This document shows, piece by piece, positions 6,217-15,429 of a stretch of 64,000 nucleotides of DNA (the first letter of the stretch is position 1; each line of letters opens with the position of its first letter). The notes beneath the pieces were generated by a model, which ran no database searches, was not told the origin of the DNA, and saw only the letters and a program-made list of their open reading frames with translations. The DNA lies in the NCBI GenBank assembly GCA_003491285.1, contig CP022705.1, positions 1,175,501-1,239,500 of the forward strand, in the 5' to 3' direction. A program made the position numbers and the translations under genes. Source of the stretch: Methanobacterium sp. BRmetb2 (lineage in GTDB: Archaea > Methanobacteriota > Methanobacteria > Methanobacteriales > Methanobacteriaceae).

Positions 6217-9084
6217 TTATTCAATGTATATTGCTGGTTTGTAGGGTAGAGCATTTTTAGATTTGTTCTCAGGGTCATAATCGGGATGTTGATATACTAT
6301 CACTTCTGCGTCTGCCTCTTTGGATAAAAATTCAAGGGAATCTTTAATAATGGAGTATTCATCTAAACGGCCTACATAGTTTGTTTTGGTAATTTCACGG
6401 GCAATTTTCTTGGCGAATTCTGCTATTTCTTTTTTATTGTCATGGACATTCATTTTAATGGATTTACCCATAATCTGTCCAATATCTGGTCTTTTTATTT
6501 CATCAGCAATCTCAAAAACATTCCATTTCCAATCAGGGGCAATGTAAATATGGATCTTTTCAGGTTTTACGTCTATTATCTTTTGAATTTCTTTTATATC
6601 GTCGGATAAGCTCTGAATAATCTCTTCAGATTTTTGTACCTTTTCATCGATAAGTTCCAGCTTATATTCGGGCCAGGCTGCTTTTGATACCAGATCTTCT
6701 CCTTTATATTTGGACCACATCTCTTCACAGGTATGGGGGACAAAGGGTGTCATTAAACGTATCCAGATATTCAGTAGATAGGTTAATGTATCAGTAACTT
6801 CATTTAGAATCTTTTCATCTTTTATTTCATGTTTTACACGATATAAGTAATGATCAACATCTTTTTTCATTAAAAAGAGTGCTTCCTGTAATGCTTTACG
6901 TGTCTGGAAACCTTCAAGAGCTTTGGTTGAATCTCTTATCCTCATATGTACTTGACTTATTAACCAGGAATTGATTGGTTTAAGATCATTGAATTTAATT
7001 TCAAGATTCAGGTCTATTTTGGAACTTTTTAATTCTTCTATTAAATTTCCAAATCCTGAAAACCATTCTAAACGTTTTTTAATACCTTTTACTTCATTTT
7101 CACGCCAGTCAAAGTCCTGCCATGGTTCTGCTGAGGACATTAAGAATAATCGCACCACATCTGCGCCGTGATTATTTATGGCATCTTTTAAAAGTATCAC
7201 ATTTCCTTTGGAGGAGGACATTTTATTTCCCTCTAAAAGTCCCATACCAAAAACAACAGCACCTTGGGGCCATTTTTTCTCAGGAAAAATGGCTGAATGA
7301 TGGAAAAGATGGAATGTTAAATGGTTTCCAATAAGATCTTTTGCAGATAACCGCCAGTCCAGAGGATACCAGTAATTAAATTCGTTTTTTATGTCTTGAA
7401 AGAGTTCATCGCTGATTTTATCTGAATATGGGGTGTTAAAATCTAAAAATACATTTTCGAAGAAGTTGTCATCCAGATTTTCAGCATCTATCTTTTTCAA
7501 GTATTTTGTAATAGCATAATAAGCCATGTATATGGTTGAATCACTTAATGGTTCTATTATCCATTGAGGATCCCATGGAAGTTTTGTTCCAAGACCTATC
7601 CTTCGGGAACAGGCCCAATCCTGCAACCAATCAATATAATATTCAAAATTAGCTTCTACCTCTTCAGGAATTATCTGCATTTGTTTGAGACATGTGTGTG
7701 TTTTTTCTTTCCAGTCTAGGTCAGAATATTTCATAAACCACTGATCTTCCATTATTCGAACCACACATTTGCTTCCACACCTACATATTACTGGTCTTTC
7801 CGCAAAATCGTGCATTTTATCCCCTTTACCAGATTCAAGGAGTTTTTCAATAATCTCATCACGAGCTTTGCTAACACTTAATCCGTTATAATCAGGGATG
7901 TGGTCTGCCATAACTCCTTTTGCATGTTCTAATTTGTAGAGTTCATTGGTGGCTTCTTTAAGTTTCTCATCCTGCTGGTTTTGAACTCCTAATTTAGATA
8001 TCATGTCCTGAGCAGGATATTGGCCGAAATCTTTGAGTTTAATCACATTCCTTGGCTGAAGATTTTCAACCTTTTTGGTTAAATTATACTTCTCAAGTAG
8101 GGCTTGATCTTTTTTCAAATCTTCCAGAGCAATAAAATCAGCAGGGGCATGGCCAGGTACAGAATAAACTACTCCTGAGGCATATTCGGGGTCGACAAAT
8201 GAAGCAGGTAGTATTACATGTTTTTCCCCCGTGATGGGGTTTATTACATTTCTTCCAATCAAACCGTGGACATCCACTTCTTCTACAATTTCAACATTTT
8301 TTTTCTGATGAATCAAATTGTTATAGGCCATTTTACTGATGATCCATTCGTCATCATCAACTTTGACTTTCATATATTCTTCATCAGGGTTTAACCATAG
8401 GTTGGTAACACCAAATATAGTTTCTGGACGGAATGTGGCGGGAACCAGATATGCACCGTCAATTTCAAACTTGATAAGTGTTAACTCATTAATTCCTACT
8501 CCTTCCCCCTCCAGTAAGTCATGGTCTCCCACCGGGTTTTCGCATTCAGGACAGTACTTAACTGGATGAGCTCCCTTCCTGATTAATCCTTTATCTTTTA
8601 AACTTCTAATCTGCCATTCAATGAATTTTTGATATGGGGGGTCTATGGTTTTAAATTCCCTTCTCCAATCAATTGAATAACCCATTTCCTGCATTACATC
8701 TTTATATTCACTGCTGAAATAATTTACAATGTAATTGGGGTCGGTGAACTTTTTTAGTTCTTCTTCTGGCACTTTGTGGACGGTTTGGTAAATATCCAAA
8801 GTCCATGGATCTTTTCTTTCAATTCTCTTTGCAATCCCTATTACAGGGGCTCCGGTAACATGCCAGGCCATTGGGAAAAGGACATTGTAACCTTGCATTC
8901 GTTTAAAACGGGCATAAACATCAGGTACAGTATAAGTTCTGCCGTGTCCAATGTGCATAGCCCCACTGGGATATGGATAGGCCACGGTCACGAACATTTT
9001 TTCTCGATTATCTGGATCAGATTCAAATAACTTTTCTTCATTCCATCTTTTTTGCCATTTTTTCTCTATATTGGTATCTGTCAA
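6217..9084 (-). CDS. leuS: Leucyl-tRNA synthetase (archaeal type)
   Basis: A 955-residue class I synthetase that charges tRNA-Leu. HIGH is at residues 44-47 (after YPYPSGAM) and KMSSS at about residue 620 within NKMSSSKGN. A large CP1 editing domain lies between them, including the threonine-rich stretch VPATFRPETIFGV. Zinc-ribbon-like cysteines are visible at CPECENPVGD and CRCGSKC. The archaeal/eukaryotic form, with its long C-terminal tail for tRNA recognition, fits the length. It is transcribed on the minus strand, and the gap to cutA is about 200 bases. It has no internal break. Confidence 0.96.
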   Translation of the reverse strand: MTDTNIEKKWQKRWNEEKLFESDPDNREKMFVTVAYPYPSGAMHIGHGRTYTVPDVYARFKRMQGYNVLFPMAWHVTGAPVIGIAKRIERKDPWTLDIYQTVHKVPEEELKKFTDPNYIVNYFSSEYKDVMQEMGYSIDWRREFKTIDPPYQKFIEWQIRSLKDKGLIRKGAHPVKYCPECENPVGDHDLLEGEGVGINELTLIKFEIDGAYLVPATFRPETIFGVTNLWLNPDEEYMKVKVDDDEWIISKMAYNNLIHQKKNVEIVEEVDVHGLIGRNVINPITGEKHVILPASFVDPEYASGVVYSVPGHAPADFIALEDLKKDQALLEKYNLTKKVENLQPRNVIKLKDFGQYPAQDMISKLGVQNQQDEKLKEATNELYKLEHAKGVMADHIPDYNGLSVSKARDEIIEKLLESGKGDKMHDFAERPVICRCGSKCVVRIMEDQWFMKYSDLDWKEKTHTCLKQMQIIPEEVEANFEYYIDWLQDWACSRRIGLGTKLPWDPQWIIEPLSDSTIYMAYYAITKYLKKIDAENLDDNFFENVFLDFNTPYSDKISDELFQDIKNEFNYWYPLDWRLSAKDLIGNHLTFHLFHHSAIFPEKKWPQGAVVFGMGLLEGNKMSSSKGNVILLKDAINNHGADVVRLFLMSSAEPWQDFDWRENEVKGIKKRLEWFSGFGNLIEELKSSKIDLNLEIKFNDLKPINSWLISQVHMRIRDSTKALEGFQTRKALQEALFLMKKDVDHYLYRVKHEIKDEKILNEVTDTLTYLLNIWIRLMTPFVPHTCEEMWSKYKGEDLVSKAAWPEYKLELIDEKVQKSEEIIQSLSDDIKEIQKIIDVKPEKIHIYIAPDWKWNVFEIADEIKRPDIGQIMGKSIKMNVHDNKKEIAEFAKKIAREITKTNYVGRLDEYSIIKDSLEFLSKEADAEVIVYQHPDYDPENKSKNALPYKPAIYIE

Positions 9085-9283
9085 TTCTTCACCACCAGAA
9101 TCAGCATAACTATGATCAAATTCATCATTTCAATTAAAATTATTTAAGAAGATTTTAAATTTAGTAGTTACAGCTACTAATAATAAGTAAAACTCAGATA
9201 TCTTATATTTTAACTTCTTAATTTAAATTATTATCCTTAACTTTTGTTGTTTCATTCTATATTAAATGGAAAATGTATCCTTA

Positions 9284-9595
9284 TTAACCAATTTTACCAT
9301 CTAACCATTTTAAATAATCATCAGACCCTTTTATTATGGGAATGGCCAGTATACACGGAATATCATAACTATGAATACTTTTAACCTTTTCAATAATCTT
9401 TTCAACTTTACTGGTATCGGTTTTAGCTATTAACAAGGACTCAGAATCTTCTTCTAAATCACTTTCCCCTCTGTATATGGATTTAATGGAAGGTAAAATA
9501 TTTGTACATGCAGCTAATCTTTCATCAAGGAGTACTCGTGCTATTTTTTCGGATTCTTCTATTCCTGAGGTTGTAATATATACTAAGACATACAT
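9284..9595 (-). CDS. cutA: CutA1 divalent-cation tolerance protein
   Basis: A 103-residue PII-like trimeric protein of the CutA1 family, linked to copper and other divalent cation tolerance in bacteria; its biochemical role in archaea is unclear. The sequence starts MYVLVYITTSG, has LLDERLAACTNILPSIKSIYRG in the middle (the conserved region with ACTNI) and ends DYLKWLDGKIG. The ATG at 9595 is preferred because GGTGAT lies 5 bases upstream. A GTG at 9604 would overlap the nadE stop. The gene is coupled to nadE, whose stop codon is 5 bases upstream of this start. Confidence 0.9.
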   Translation of the reverse strand: MYVLVYITTSGIEESEKIARVLLDERLAACTNILPSIKSIYRGESDLEEDSESLLIAKTDTSKVEKIIEKVKSIHSYDIPCILAIPIIKGSDDYLKWLDGKIG

Positions 9596-9600
9596 ATTTA

Positions 9601-10392
9601 TCACCGTAGCAAAGGTATTTCCGGTAATAATAATTTATGTTCATTTTGTTTAATCATTTTTTTAACTCTAATAACTTCATTTAAAGGAAGATTAAGGGCT
9701 TCTGATACTTGTTCTTCTGACAATTTCTGGTCAATCAGCAGGTTTAATAGTTGATCAAGAATATCATATTTAATTCCCAACTCTTCTTCGTCGGTCTGAC
9801 CGGACCAGAGGCCAGCACTCGGTGCTTTTTCAATTATTTCGTCTGGAACACCAACATAAGAAGCTATTTTTCGTACATGGGCTTTGTAAAGATCACCGAG
9901 AGGTAATATATCTACTCCTCCATCACCATACTTGGTGAAATAACCAATCAAAAGTTCTGTACGGTTTCCAGTACCTACAACCAGCCTATTAAGACTATTA
10001 GCATGATAGTACAGTATCATCATTCTTGATCTTGCTTTTAAATTAGCAGCAGCTAGTTTATTAGCTTCATGGGGACACATGGTAGGGAAAAGTTTTATTA
10101 AGGGATCTATATGAATAATCTCATATTCAATTCCTAGATCTTCTGCTACCTTCTGGGCATGTAAAACATCTTCACTGGAAGTGGTTTCGCTGGGCATTAT
10201 CAATCCCAGTATCTTTTCTTTTGTCAGCGACTGGGCACAGATATAAGCTGCTGTTGAAGAATCAATACCTCCACTCAATCCTAAAACTAATCCATCTACT
10301 TGAGCTTCATCTATTTTTTTTTGTAGAAATTCTATTATTCTTTCAGTAGCTTTTTTTTCATCTATATTCTCTAGTCCTGATTTTCCGTGCAT
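9601..10392 (-). CDS. nadE: Ammonia-dependent NAD synthetase
   Basis: A 263-residue N-type ATP pyrophosphatase that amidates nicotinic acid adenine dinucleotide to NAD. The P-loop SGGIDSS is at residues 40-46. The second diagnostic stretch is GTGNRTELLIGYFTKYGDGG, which binds the deamido-NAD. No N-terminal glutaminase domain is present, so free ammonia is the nitrogen donor, as usual in methanogens. The ATG at 10392 is the first in the frame. It is followed closely by cutA, probably in one transcript. The gap upstream (10393-10649) is shared with the divergent Get3/ArsA gene. Confidence 0.93.
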   Translation of the reverse strand: MHGKSGLENIDEKKATERIIEFLQKKIDEAQVDGLVLGLSGGIDSSTAAYICAQSLTKEKILGLIMPSETTSSEDVLHAQKVAEDLGIEYEIIHIDPLIKLFPTMCPHEANKLAAANLKARSRMMILYYHANSLNRLVVGTGNRTELLIGYFTKYGDGGVDILPLGDLYKAHVRKIASYVGVPDEIIEKAPSAGLWSGQTDEEELGIKYDILDQLLNLLIDQKLSEEQVSEALNLPLNEVIRVKKMIKQNEHKLLLPEIPLLR

Positions 10393-10649
10393 AAAATCAC
10401 TTTTTAGATTTTAATTGATAAATTTGAGAAATTATGACAATTAATGCAGTTTTTCACCAATACAGTTCCATGATTGATATTCCATTTTATTTTTTACTGG
10501 GTGAAATTTCAGTTCCCTTTATATAAATCTATAAGTTTATTATATATGATAATAAGTTTAAAACTGAATATTTATAATGGTATTATACTAGTAATTTCTA
10601 AAGCTCATTTTAGACTACTTAACTGATACTAAAAATTTGGAGGTATTAA

Positions 10650-11639
10650 ATGGCATTCAAAGATCTTTTTAAATTCAACAAAGGTAAAACTACATTTGTT
10701 TTCATTGGAGGTAAAGGAGGAGTAGGTAAAACTACCATGTCTGCTGCTACTGCCCTTTGGACTGCTCAACAAGGTAAAAAAACGTTGATAATATCCACAG
10801 ACCCTGCACACTCCCTTGGAGATTCATTTGAAAGAAACATAGGGCACGAACCAACACCTATAAAGGAAAATCTTTATGCTGTTGAAATAGACCCTGAAGT
10901 TGCAATGCAGGACTACGAGGCTAAAATGAAGGAACAAGCTGCATTAAACCCTGGTATGGGAATGGACATACTCCAGGATCAGATGGACATGGCTTCTATG
11001 TCTCCAGGAATAGACGAAGCAGCAGCTTTTGATAAATTTTTACAGTACATGACCACAGATGAATATGATATTGTAATATTTGATACAGCCCCTACTGGCC
11101 ACACTCTCCGGTTCCTCTCATTCCCGGAAATGATGGACTCCTGGGTAGGAAAAATGATTAAACTACGAAAACAAATAGGTGGTATGGCTAAAGCCTTCAA
11201 AAACATTTTACCATTCATGGGCGATGAGGATGAGGAAGACAGGGCCTTGGAAGATATGGAAGTAACTAAAAAGAAGATAAGAGAAGCCAGAGCCGTCATG
11301 GCTGATCCGGATCGTACCTCCTTTAAAATGGTTGTAATACCTGAAGAAATGTCTATATATGAATCTGAAAGGGCTATGGAGGCACTTAGAAAATACAATA
11401 TATTTTCGGACGGTGTTATTGTAAACCAGATTCTACCGGAAGAGACTGGTTGTGAATTCTGTGAAGCACGTAGAAATTTACAGCAAAAACGTCTTGAAAC
11501 TATCCATGAGAAGTTTGGAAGACAGTTAATAGCAGAAGTACCACTTCTTAAAGAGGAAGCAAAAGGAATGGACACTCTTAAAGAGGTTGCAAATATTCTT
11601 TATGGAGCATCTGATGTTCCACAAATTGAAGGTGATTAA
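10650..11639 (+). CDS. Get3/ArsA-family ATPase
   Basis: A 329-residue dimeric ATPase of the ArsA/Get3 family. The deviant Walker A GGKGGVGKTT is at residues 20-29, the switch region STDPAHSLGDSF follows at about 49-60, and FDTAPTGHTLR near 145. CEFC (Cys268 and Cys271) matches the zinc-binding CxxC that holds the Get3 dimer together; the arsenite-binding cysteine set of true ArsA is not visible. Archaeal Get3 proteins bind tail-anchored membrane proteins, so targeting is more likely than arsenite export. A GGAGGT site lies 6 bases before the ATG. A 53-residue membrane protein gene follows at 48 bases. Confidence 0.88.
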   Translation: MAFKDLFKFNKGKTTFVFIGGKGGVGKTTMSAATALWTAQQGKKTLIISTDPAHSLGDSFERNIGHEPTPIKENLYAVEIDPEVAMQDYEAKMKEQAALNPGMGMDILQDQMDMASMSPGIDEAAAFDKFLQYMTTDEYDIVIFDTAPTGHTLRFLSFPEMMDSWVGKMIKLRKQIGGMAKAFKNILPFMGDEDEEDRALEDMEVTKKKIREARAVMADPDRTSFKMVVIPEEMSIYESERAMEALRKYNIFSDGVIVNQILPEETGCEFCEARRNLQQKRLETIHEKFGRQLIAEVPLLKEEAKGMDTLKEVANILYGASDVPQIEGD

Positions 11640-11687
11640 TTAATCACAAATTATTACTTTTTTAGAAAAGTTAGGGAGGTATAGTAC

Positions 11688-11849
11688 ATGAGAGAAAATC
11701 AAAGGAATGCACTTCTGAGTTTAATAGGTGGGATCGGCCTTTTAGTTTTGTTAGGTGGATTGTTTGGATTGTATCCATTTAATTATGGGTTATTAGGTGC
11801 TTTTGTTTTTTGGATAATTGCAGGAGTACTGAAAGCTTATTATGGCTGA
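11688..11849 (+). CDS. 53-residue membrane protein downstream of Get3
   Basis: A short gene preceded by GGGAGGT, 7 bases before its ATG. The protein has a hydrophilic start (MRENQRN), a glycine- and leucine-rich hydrophobic segment (about residues 8-30), a short NYG turn and a second hydrophobic segment (about 34-50) ending KAYYG. I do not recognise a family. Codon use and the strong ribosome binding site make it a real gene. It follows the Get3-like ATPase by 48 bases in the same direction and may be cotranscribed. Whether it is a client of Get3 is only a guess. Confidence 0.65.
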   Translation: MRENQRNALLSLIGGIGLLVLLGGLFGLYPFNYGLLGAFVFWIIAGVLKAYYG

Positions 11850-11921
11850 TTTGGGCTGTTATTTATTAAAATAATTATTTTTTAACTTTTTTAAATTTAA
11901 AATAACAATTTTAGTGTTTAT

Positions 11922-12296
11922 ATGTTAATTAAAGATCTAAATAACTGCAAAAATTTCAAGGCTTTAGATGAAACAATTATATGCGAATTATTACATCCAA
12001 AAAACGAAGTTGAAGACTTAAAAATGGAGTTTAGTTTAGCACACGCTATTTTAGAACCAGGAAAATCTTCTCTACCTCACAAAATAAAAAATTCAGTGGA
12101 AGTTTATTATATTCTAGAAGGGCAGGGATTGATGCATATTGACCATGAAGAAAATGAGCTAAAAGAAGGTCAAACAGTTTACATACCTCCAGATTCTATA
12201 CAGTACCTGGAAAACACTGGAGATTCAAAATTAAAATTTTTATGTATGGTTTCTCCGCCGTGGAAACTCGAGAATGAAAAGTTAGTGGGATATTGA
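11922..12296 (+). CDS. Cupin-domain protein
   Basis: A 124-residue single-domain cupin. Motif 1 appears as PHKIKNSVEVYYILEGQGLM and motif 2 as GQTVYIPPDSIQYLENTG. Motif 1 keeps one likely metal-binding histidine and a glutamate (residues in PHKIKNSVE). Small cupins of this kind bind a metal and a sugar or small acid; no specific substrate can be read from the sequence. There is no obvious ribosome binding site before the ATG at 11922, so the transcript may be leaderless. It is convergent with cbiE. Confidence 0.8.
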   Translation: MLIKDLNNCKNFKALDETIICELLHPKNEVEDLKMEFSLAHAILEPGKSSLPHKIKNSVEVYYILEGQGLMHIDHEENELKEGQTVYIPPDSIQYLENTGDSKLKFLCMVSPPWKLENEKLVGY

Positions 12297-12336
12297 TTAA
12301 TATGTCCTTATATTCATAGTTAGCCGTTAAAATTGG

Positions 12337-12960
12337 TTAATATATAACCATTACACACATGTAACTGAAATCTTCGTTTAACAGATTCTTAAGCGGCGTT
12401 TTAATTATTCTTTCGTCATCATAACTTAATCTTTCACATACAGCTACATTTTTTTTGGGATTAACCCCGTTATTCAATAAAAAAGTTACAATTTCATCCA
12501 TGTTTAAGTTGGGAAGTATAATAGTGGGGTTTCCATTATTTATTAGAGATATTAATTCTTTTGAAACTCCTTTTCCATGGATGGTGATTAAATTTGCATC
12601 GTCCCACGGTATTTGTAGTCTGGCAGCACAAAGCTGGATAGAACTAATGCCGGGGATTACTTCAATTTCGATGTTATTTGTAGTTTTAAGCACGGTTTTC
12701 AGTAGTCCGGAAAATCCTGGGTCTCCTGTAGAGAGTATACTAACATTCAAACCGTCGTTAACCTTTTTAATACCATATTCAATCATTTCTTTAATATTAT
12801 TGGCATTTAAATAAACTTTATGAGTTTTTATATCTTCAAATAGATTCAAAGCTCTTTTACTACCAATAACAATGTCTGACGATTCTACGGTATTAACTGC
12901 GCTTAATGTCAAATATTCCTTGGATCCCGGACCTATTCCTACTATGTAAAATTTTGACAT
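12337..12960 (-). CDS. cbiE: Cobalt-precorrin-7 (C5)-methyltransferase
   Basis: A 207-residue SAM-dependent tetrapyrrole methylase of the CbiE type, acting in the anaerobic cobalamin (B12) pathway that methanogens need for methyl transfer. Visible are the N-terminal IVGIGPGSKEYLTLSA, the glycine-rich SAM loop LSTGDPGFSGL, and GISSIQLCAARLQIPWDDA, the pattern that separates CbiE from its paralogues. There is no fused CbiT domain, as in other archaea. The ATG at 12960 follows GAGG at 6 bases; the open frame extends to a TTG at 12972. No other cobalamin gene is adjacent. Confidence 0.88.
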   Translation of the reverse strand: MSKFYIVGIGPGSKEYLTLSAVNTVESSDIVIGSKRALNLFEDIKTHKVYLNANNIKEMIEYGIKKVNDGLNVSILSTGDPGFSGLLKTVLKTTNNIEIEVIPGISSIQLCAARLQIPWDDANLITIHGKGVSKELISLINNGNPTIILPNLNMDEIVTFLLNNGVNPKKNVAVCERLSYDDERIIKTPLKNLLNEDFSYMCVMVIY

Positions 12961-13098
12961 TTCCATCCTCAACTTTAACCCATTAATTTTGTTAAATTTT
13001 TTAAAATAACATTTAATATCTGTAGTCTTCTAGGTAATAAAAATCTTTATTTTTAATGAAAAACATAATACATCTAAATAATTAACATAGTGAAAATT

Positions 13099-15234
13099 AT
13101 GATTAAACGCATTATATTATTTTTGTTTGTTTTTGTATCAATTTTAGGAATATGTGGAGCAGCTTCAGCTACATTAATTTCAGATAATAATACACAAGAT
13201 TACACTATATCTGAAAATGAAACAGAGATAAATGATACTAACTCAACGGTTGATAATTCAACTTCAAATATCTCTGATGAAACTACTGGAAACTCATCAG
13301 CCAAATCAATTCTAAATGAATTATTTGTTAGATTTAAAATTACAAATCCAAGTACTAACCCAATTGCCAAGAATTTGCATGCCCAAGTTAATGCTACAGT
13401 TATAAAAGATTATAAGGAAATAAGCGGACTGCAGCTGGTTAAGATACCTGCTAATATAAGTTTAGAGGATGCAATTCACATATACTCCCAAAACGCTTAT
13501 GTTTTGTATGTTGAACCAAATCAAGTTTATCAGATCGGTTTAATACCTAATGATACGAGTTTCAATAACCAGTGGGGTCTTTATAACAATGGCCAGATAA
13601 TTTATGGTTGGTGGGGGATAGCCGGAGCAGATATTAATGCAGTTAATGCATGGAATATTAGTACCGGTTCTTCAAATGTGGTTATTGCTGTTTTGGACAC
13701 AGGCATTGATCTAAATCATATTGATCTACAAGGTAATTTATGGATAAACAGGGGAGAAATACCTAATGACGGCATAGACAATGATAATAATGGTTACATA
13801 GATGATTATTATGGTTGGGACTTTTTTAATAATGACAATGATCCAAGTGACGACAATGGACACGGAACAAGCATTGCAGGGGTTATAGCTGCAGTTGGAA
13901 ATAACAGTCAGGGAATAACAGGAGTAATGTGGAATGCCCAAATAATGACATTAAAATTTCTTGATAAATATGGCTACGGCACAGATGAAGATGCACTTGA
14001 TGCAATTTTATATGCCAATAAGATGGGTGCACATGTAATAAATAATTCATGGAATGGTGGAAGTTATTCTAAAGTTTTAAAAGACGCTATAAGTTTATCA
14101 AAAGCTTTGGTAGTATGTGCGGCAGGGAATGAATCTAAAAATAATGATATTATACCTGAATATCCTGCAAGTTATACTTGTTCCAACTTAATCAGTGTGG
14201 CTGCAACGGATATGGAGGATTATATAACTTATTTCTCTAATTATGGAATCACCAGTGTTGATGTGGCAGCACCGGGGACGTATATTTACAGTACATTACC
14301 TGGAAATAAATATGGCTTTTCAAGCGGAACATCAATGTCTACTGCATTTGTTTCAGGATTAGCTGGACTGATAAAATCAGTAAGACCGGATCTTACCAAC
14401 ATTCAAATAAAAAATACAATCCTAAATAATGTGGATGTTAAATCATCTCTGGTAGGTAAAATATTAACCGGGGGCAGAATTAACGCTTATAAAGCATTAA
14501 CTAATATAATTACCAGTTTAAATTATCCAAAGATATTAAACACAGATCCCGGTAAAAATTCAGTAGAAGTTCCTCTTAATAAGATAATAAAAATATATTT
14601 CAATGGAGATGTCAAAAAGGGAAGCAATTTTAATCGGATAAGCCTTAAAGATGCAAAAGGAAAATCAATTTCGATACAAAGATCTATAAATGGCAATATT
14701 CTAATTATTAATGCCTCAAAACTAGTCTACGGAAATAAATATACTTTAAAAATCCCTGCTGGATCAATAAGGAATATTTATGGTAACTATTTCTTGTCAA
14801 ATTACAGTTACTGTTTCAACACTATTAAACTACATAATTCCTATATTAAAGTTCAAAATAGGGGTTATGGTTCCTTACACTTTATATACTATGTTGCCAT
14901 AACCCGGCCGGCTATGAAAACAATTTATAAACGTCTTAGTGGTACACTTTACCGTGGAAAAACTACCTTTTTAAATATAGGTAAACATCCTCTGGGGACA
15001 AAGATCCTGTTATCAGCATATATCTACAATAAATCCAGGTATAGAAGAACCGTAAGTATAAGAAACACTTTTTTAGTGCAAAACATGAATTCATTGAGTC
15101 GAAAAATTTACATGAGATGGGTTAAAGCTTCTCCGGGAAAACGATATAAAAGCCCACTTTATACTCGTAGGTTAATCCAAATAACTTCATTAGGATTGAA
15201 AATCAGGGTAATTACTCCACTTCGTAGATTATAG
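13099..15234 (+). CDS. Secreted subtilisin-like serine protease (S8)
   Basis: A 711-residue secreted protease. An N-terminal signal peptide (basic start, hydrophobic core, GAASA cleavage region near residue 25) is followed by an Asn/Thr/Ser-rich linker and an inhibitor-like propeptide region. The subtilase domain carries Asp200 in VLDTGID, His255 in GHGTSIAG, oxyanion Asn344 in AAGNES and Ser412 in GTSMSTAF, so the catalytic set is complete. From about residue 475 an Ig-like Big_5 type domain follows (TDPGKNSVEVPLNK), then about 130 basic residues I cannot place. A GTG at 13090 is an alternative start; no strong ribosome binding site is seen. Confidence 0.87.
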   Translation: MIKRIILFLFVFVSILGICGAASATLISDNNTQDYTISENETEINDTNSTVDNSTSNISDETTGNSSAKSILNELFVRFKITNPSTNPIAKNLHAQVNATVIKDYKEISGLQLVKIPANISLEDAIHIYSQNAYVLYVEPNQVYQIGLIPNDTSFNNQWGLYNNGQIIYGWWGIAGADINAVNAWNISTGSSNVVIAVLDTGIDLNHIDLQGNLWINRGEIPNDGIDNDNNGYIDDYYGWDFFNNDNDPSDDNGHGTSIAGVIAAVGNNSQGITGVMWNAQIMTLKFLDKYGYGTDEDALDAILYANKMGAHVINNSWNGGSYSKVLKDAISLSKALVVCAAGNESKNNDIIPEYPASYTCSNLISVAATDMEDYITYFSNYGITSVDVAAPGTYIYSTLPGNKYGFSSGTSMSTAFVSGLAGLIKSVRPDLTNIQIKNTILNNVDVKSSLVGKILTGGRINAYKALTNIITSLNYPKILNTDPGKNSVEVPLNKIIKIYFNGDVKKGSNFNRISLKDAKGKSISIQRSINGNILIINASKLVYGNKYTLKIPAGSIRNIYGNYFLSNYSYCFNTIKLHNSYIKVQNRGYGSLHFIYYVAITRPAMKTIYKRLSGTLYRGKTTFLNIGKHPLGTKILLSAYIYNKSRYRRTVSIRNTFLVQNMNSLSRKIYMRWVKASPGKRYKSPLYTRRLIQITSLGLKIRVITPLRRL

Positions 15235-15429
15235 ATAGTAAATTTAAACAAAAATTGGCTTTTATTTATTAAATCAAATTATAATAAGGACAATTAACTC
15301 TTTTTTTAATATAAAATTTGGATTATCCTTCTTAAAAAATTATTTATATCTTGCTTTAAGATATAATGAATTAAGATAAGTATAATTTTAATCAACAGAT
15401 TCATTTAAAGAATACTATTAAGTGATAAA

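Noticed and set aside
10979..11575. 198-codon antisense frame inside the Get3-like gene
   Set aside because: A serine-rich, low-information product in the complementary codon phase of a well-conserved gene; no ribosome binding site.
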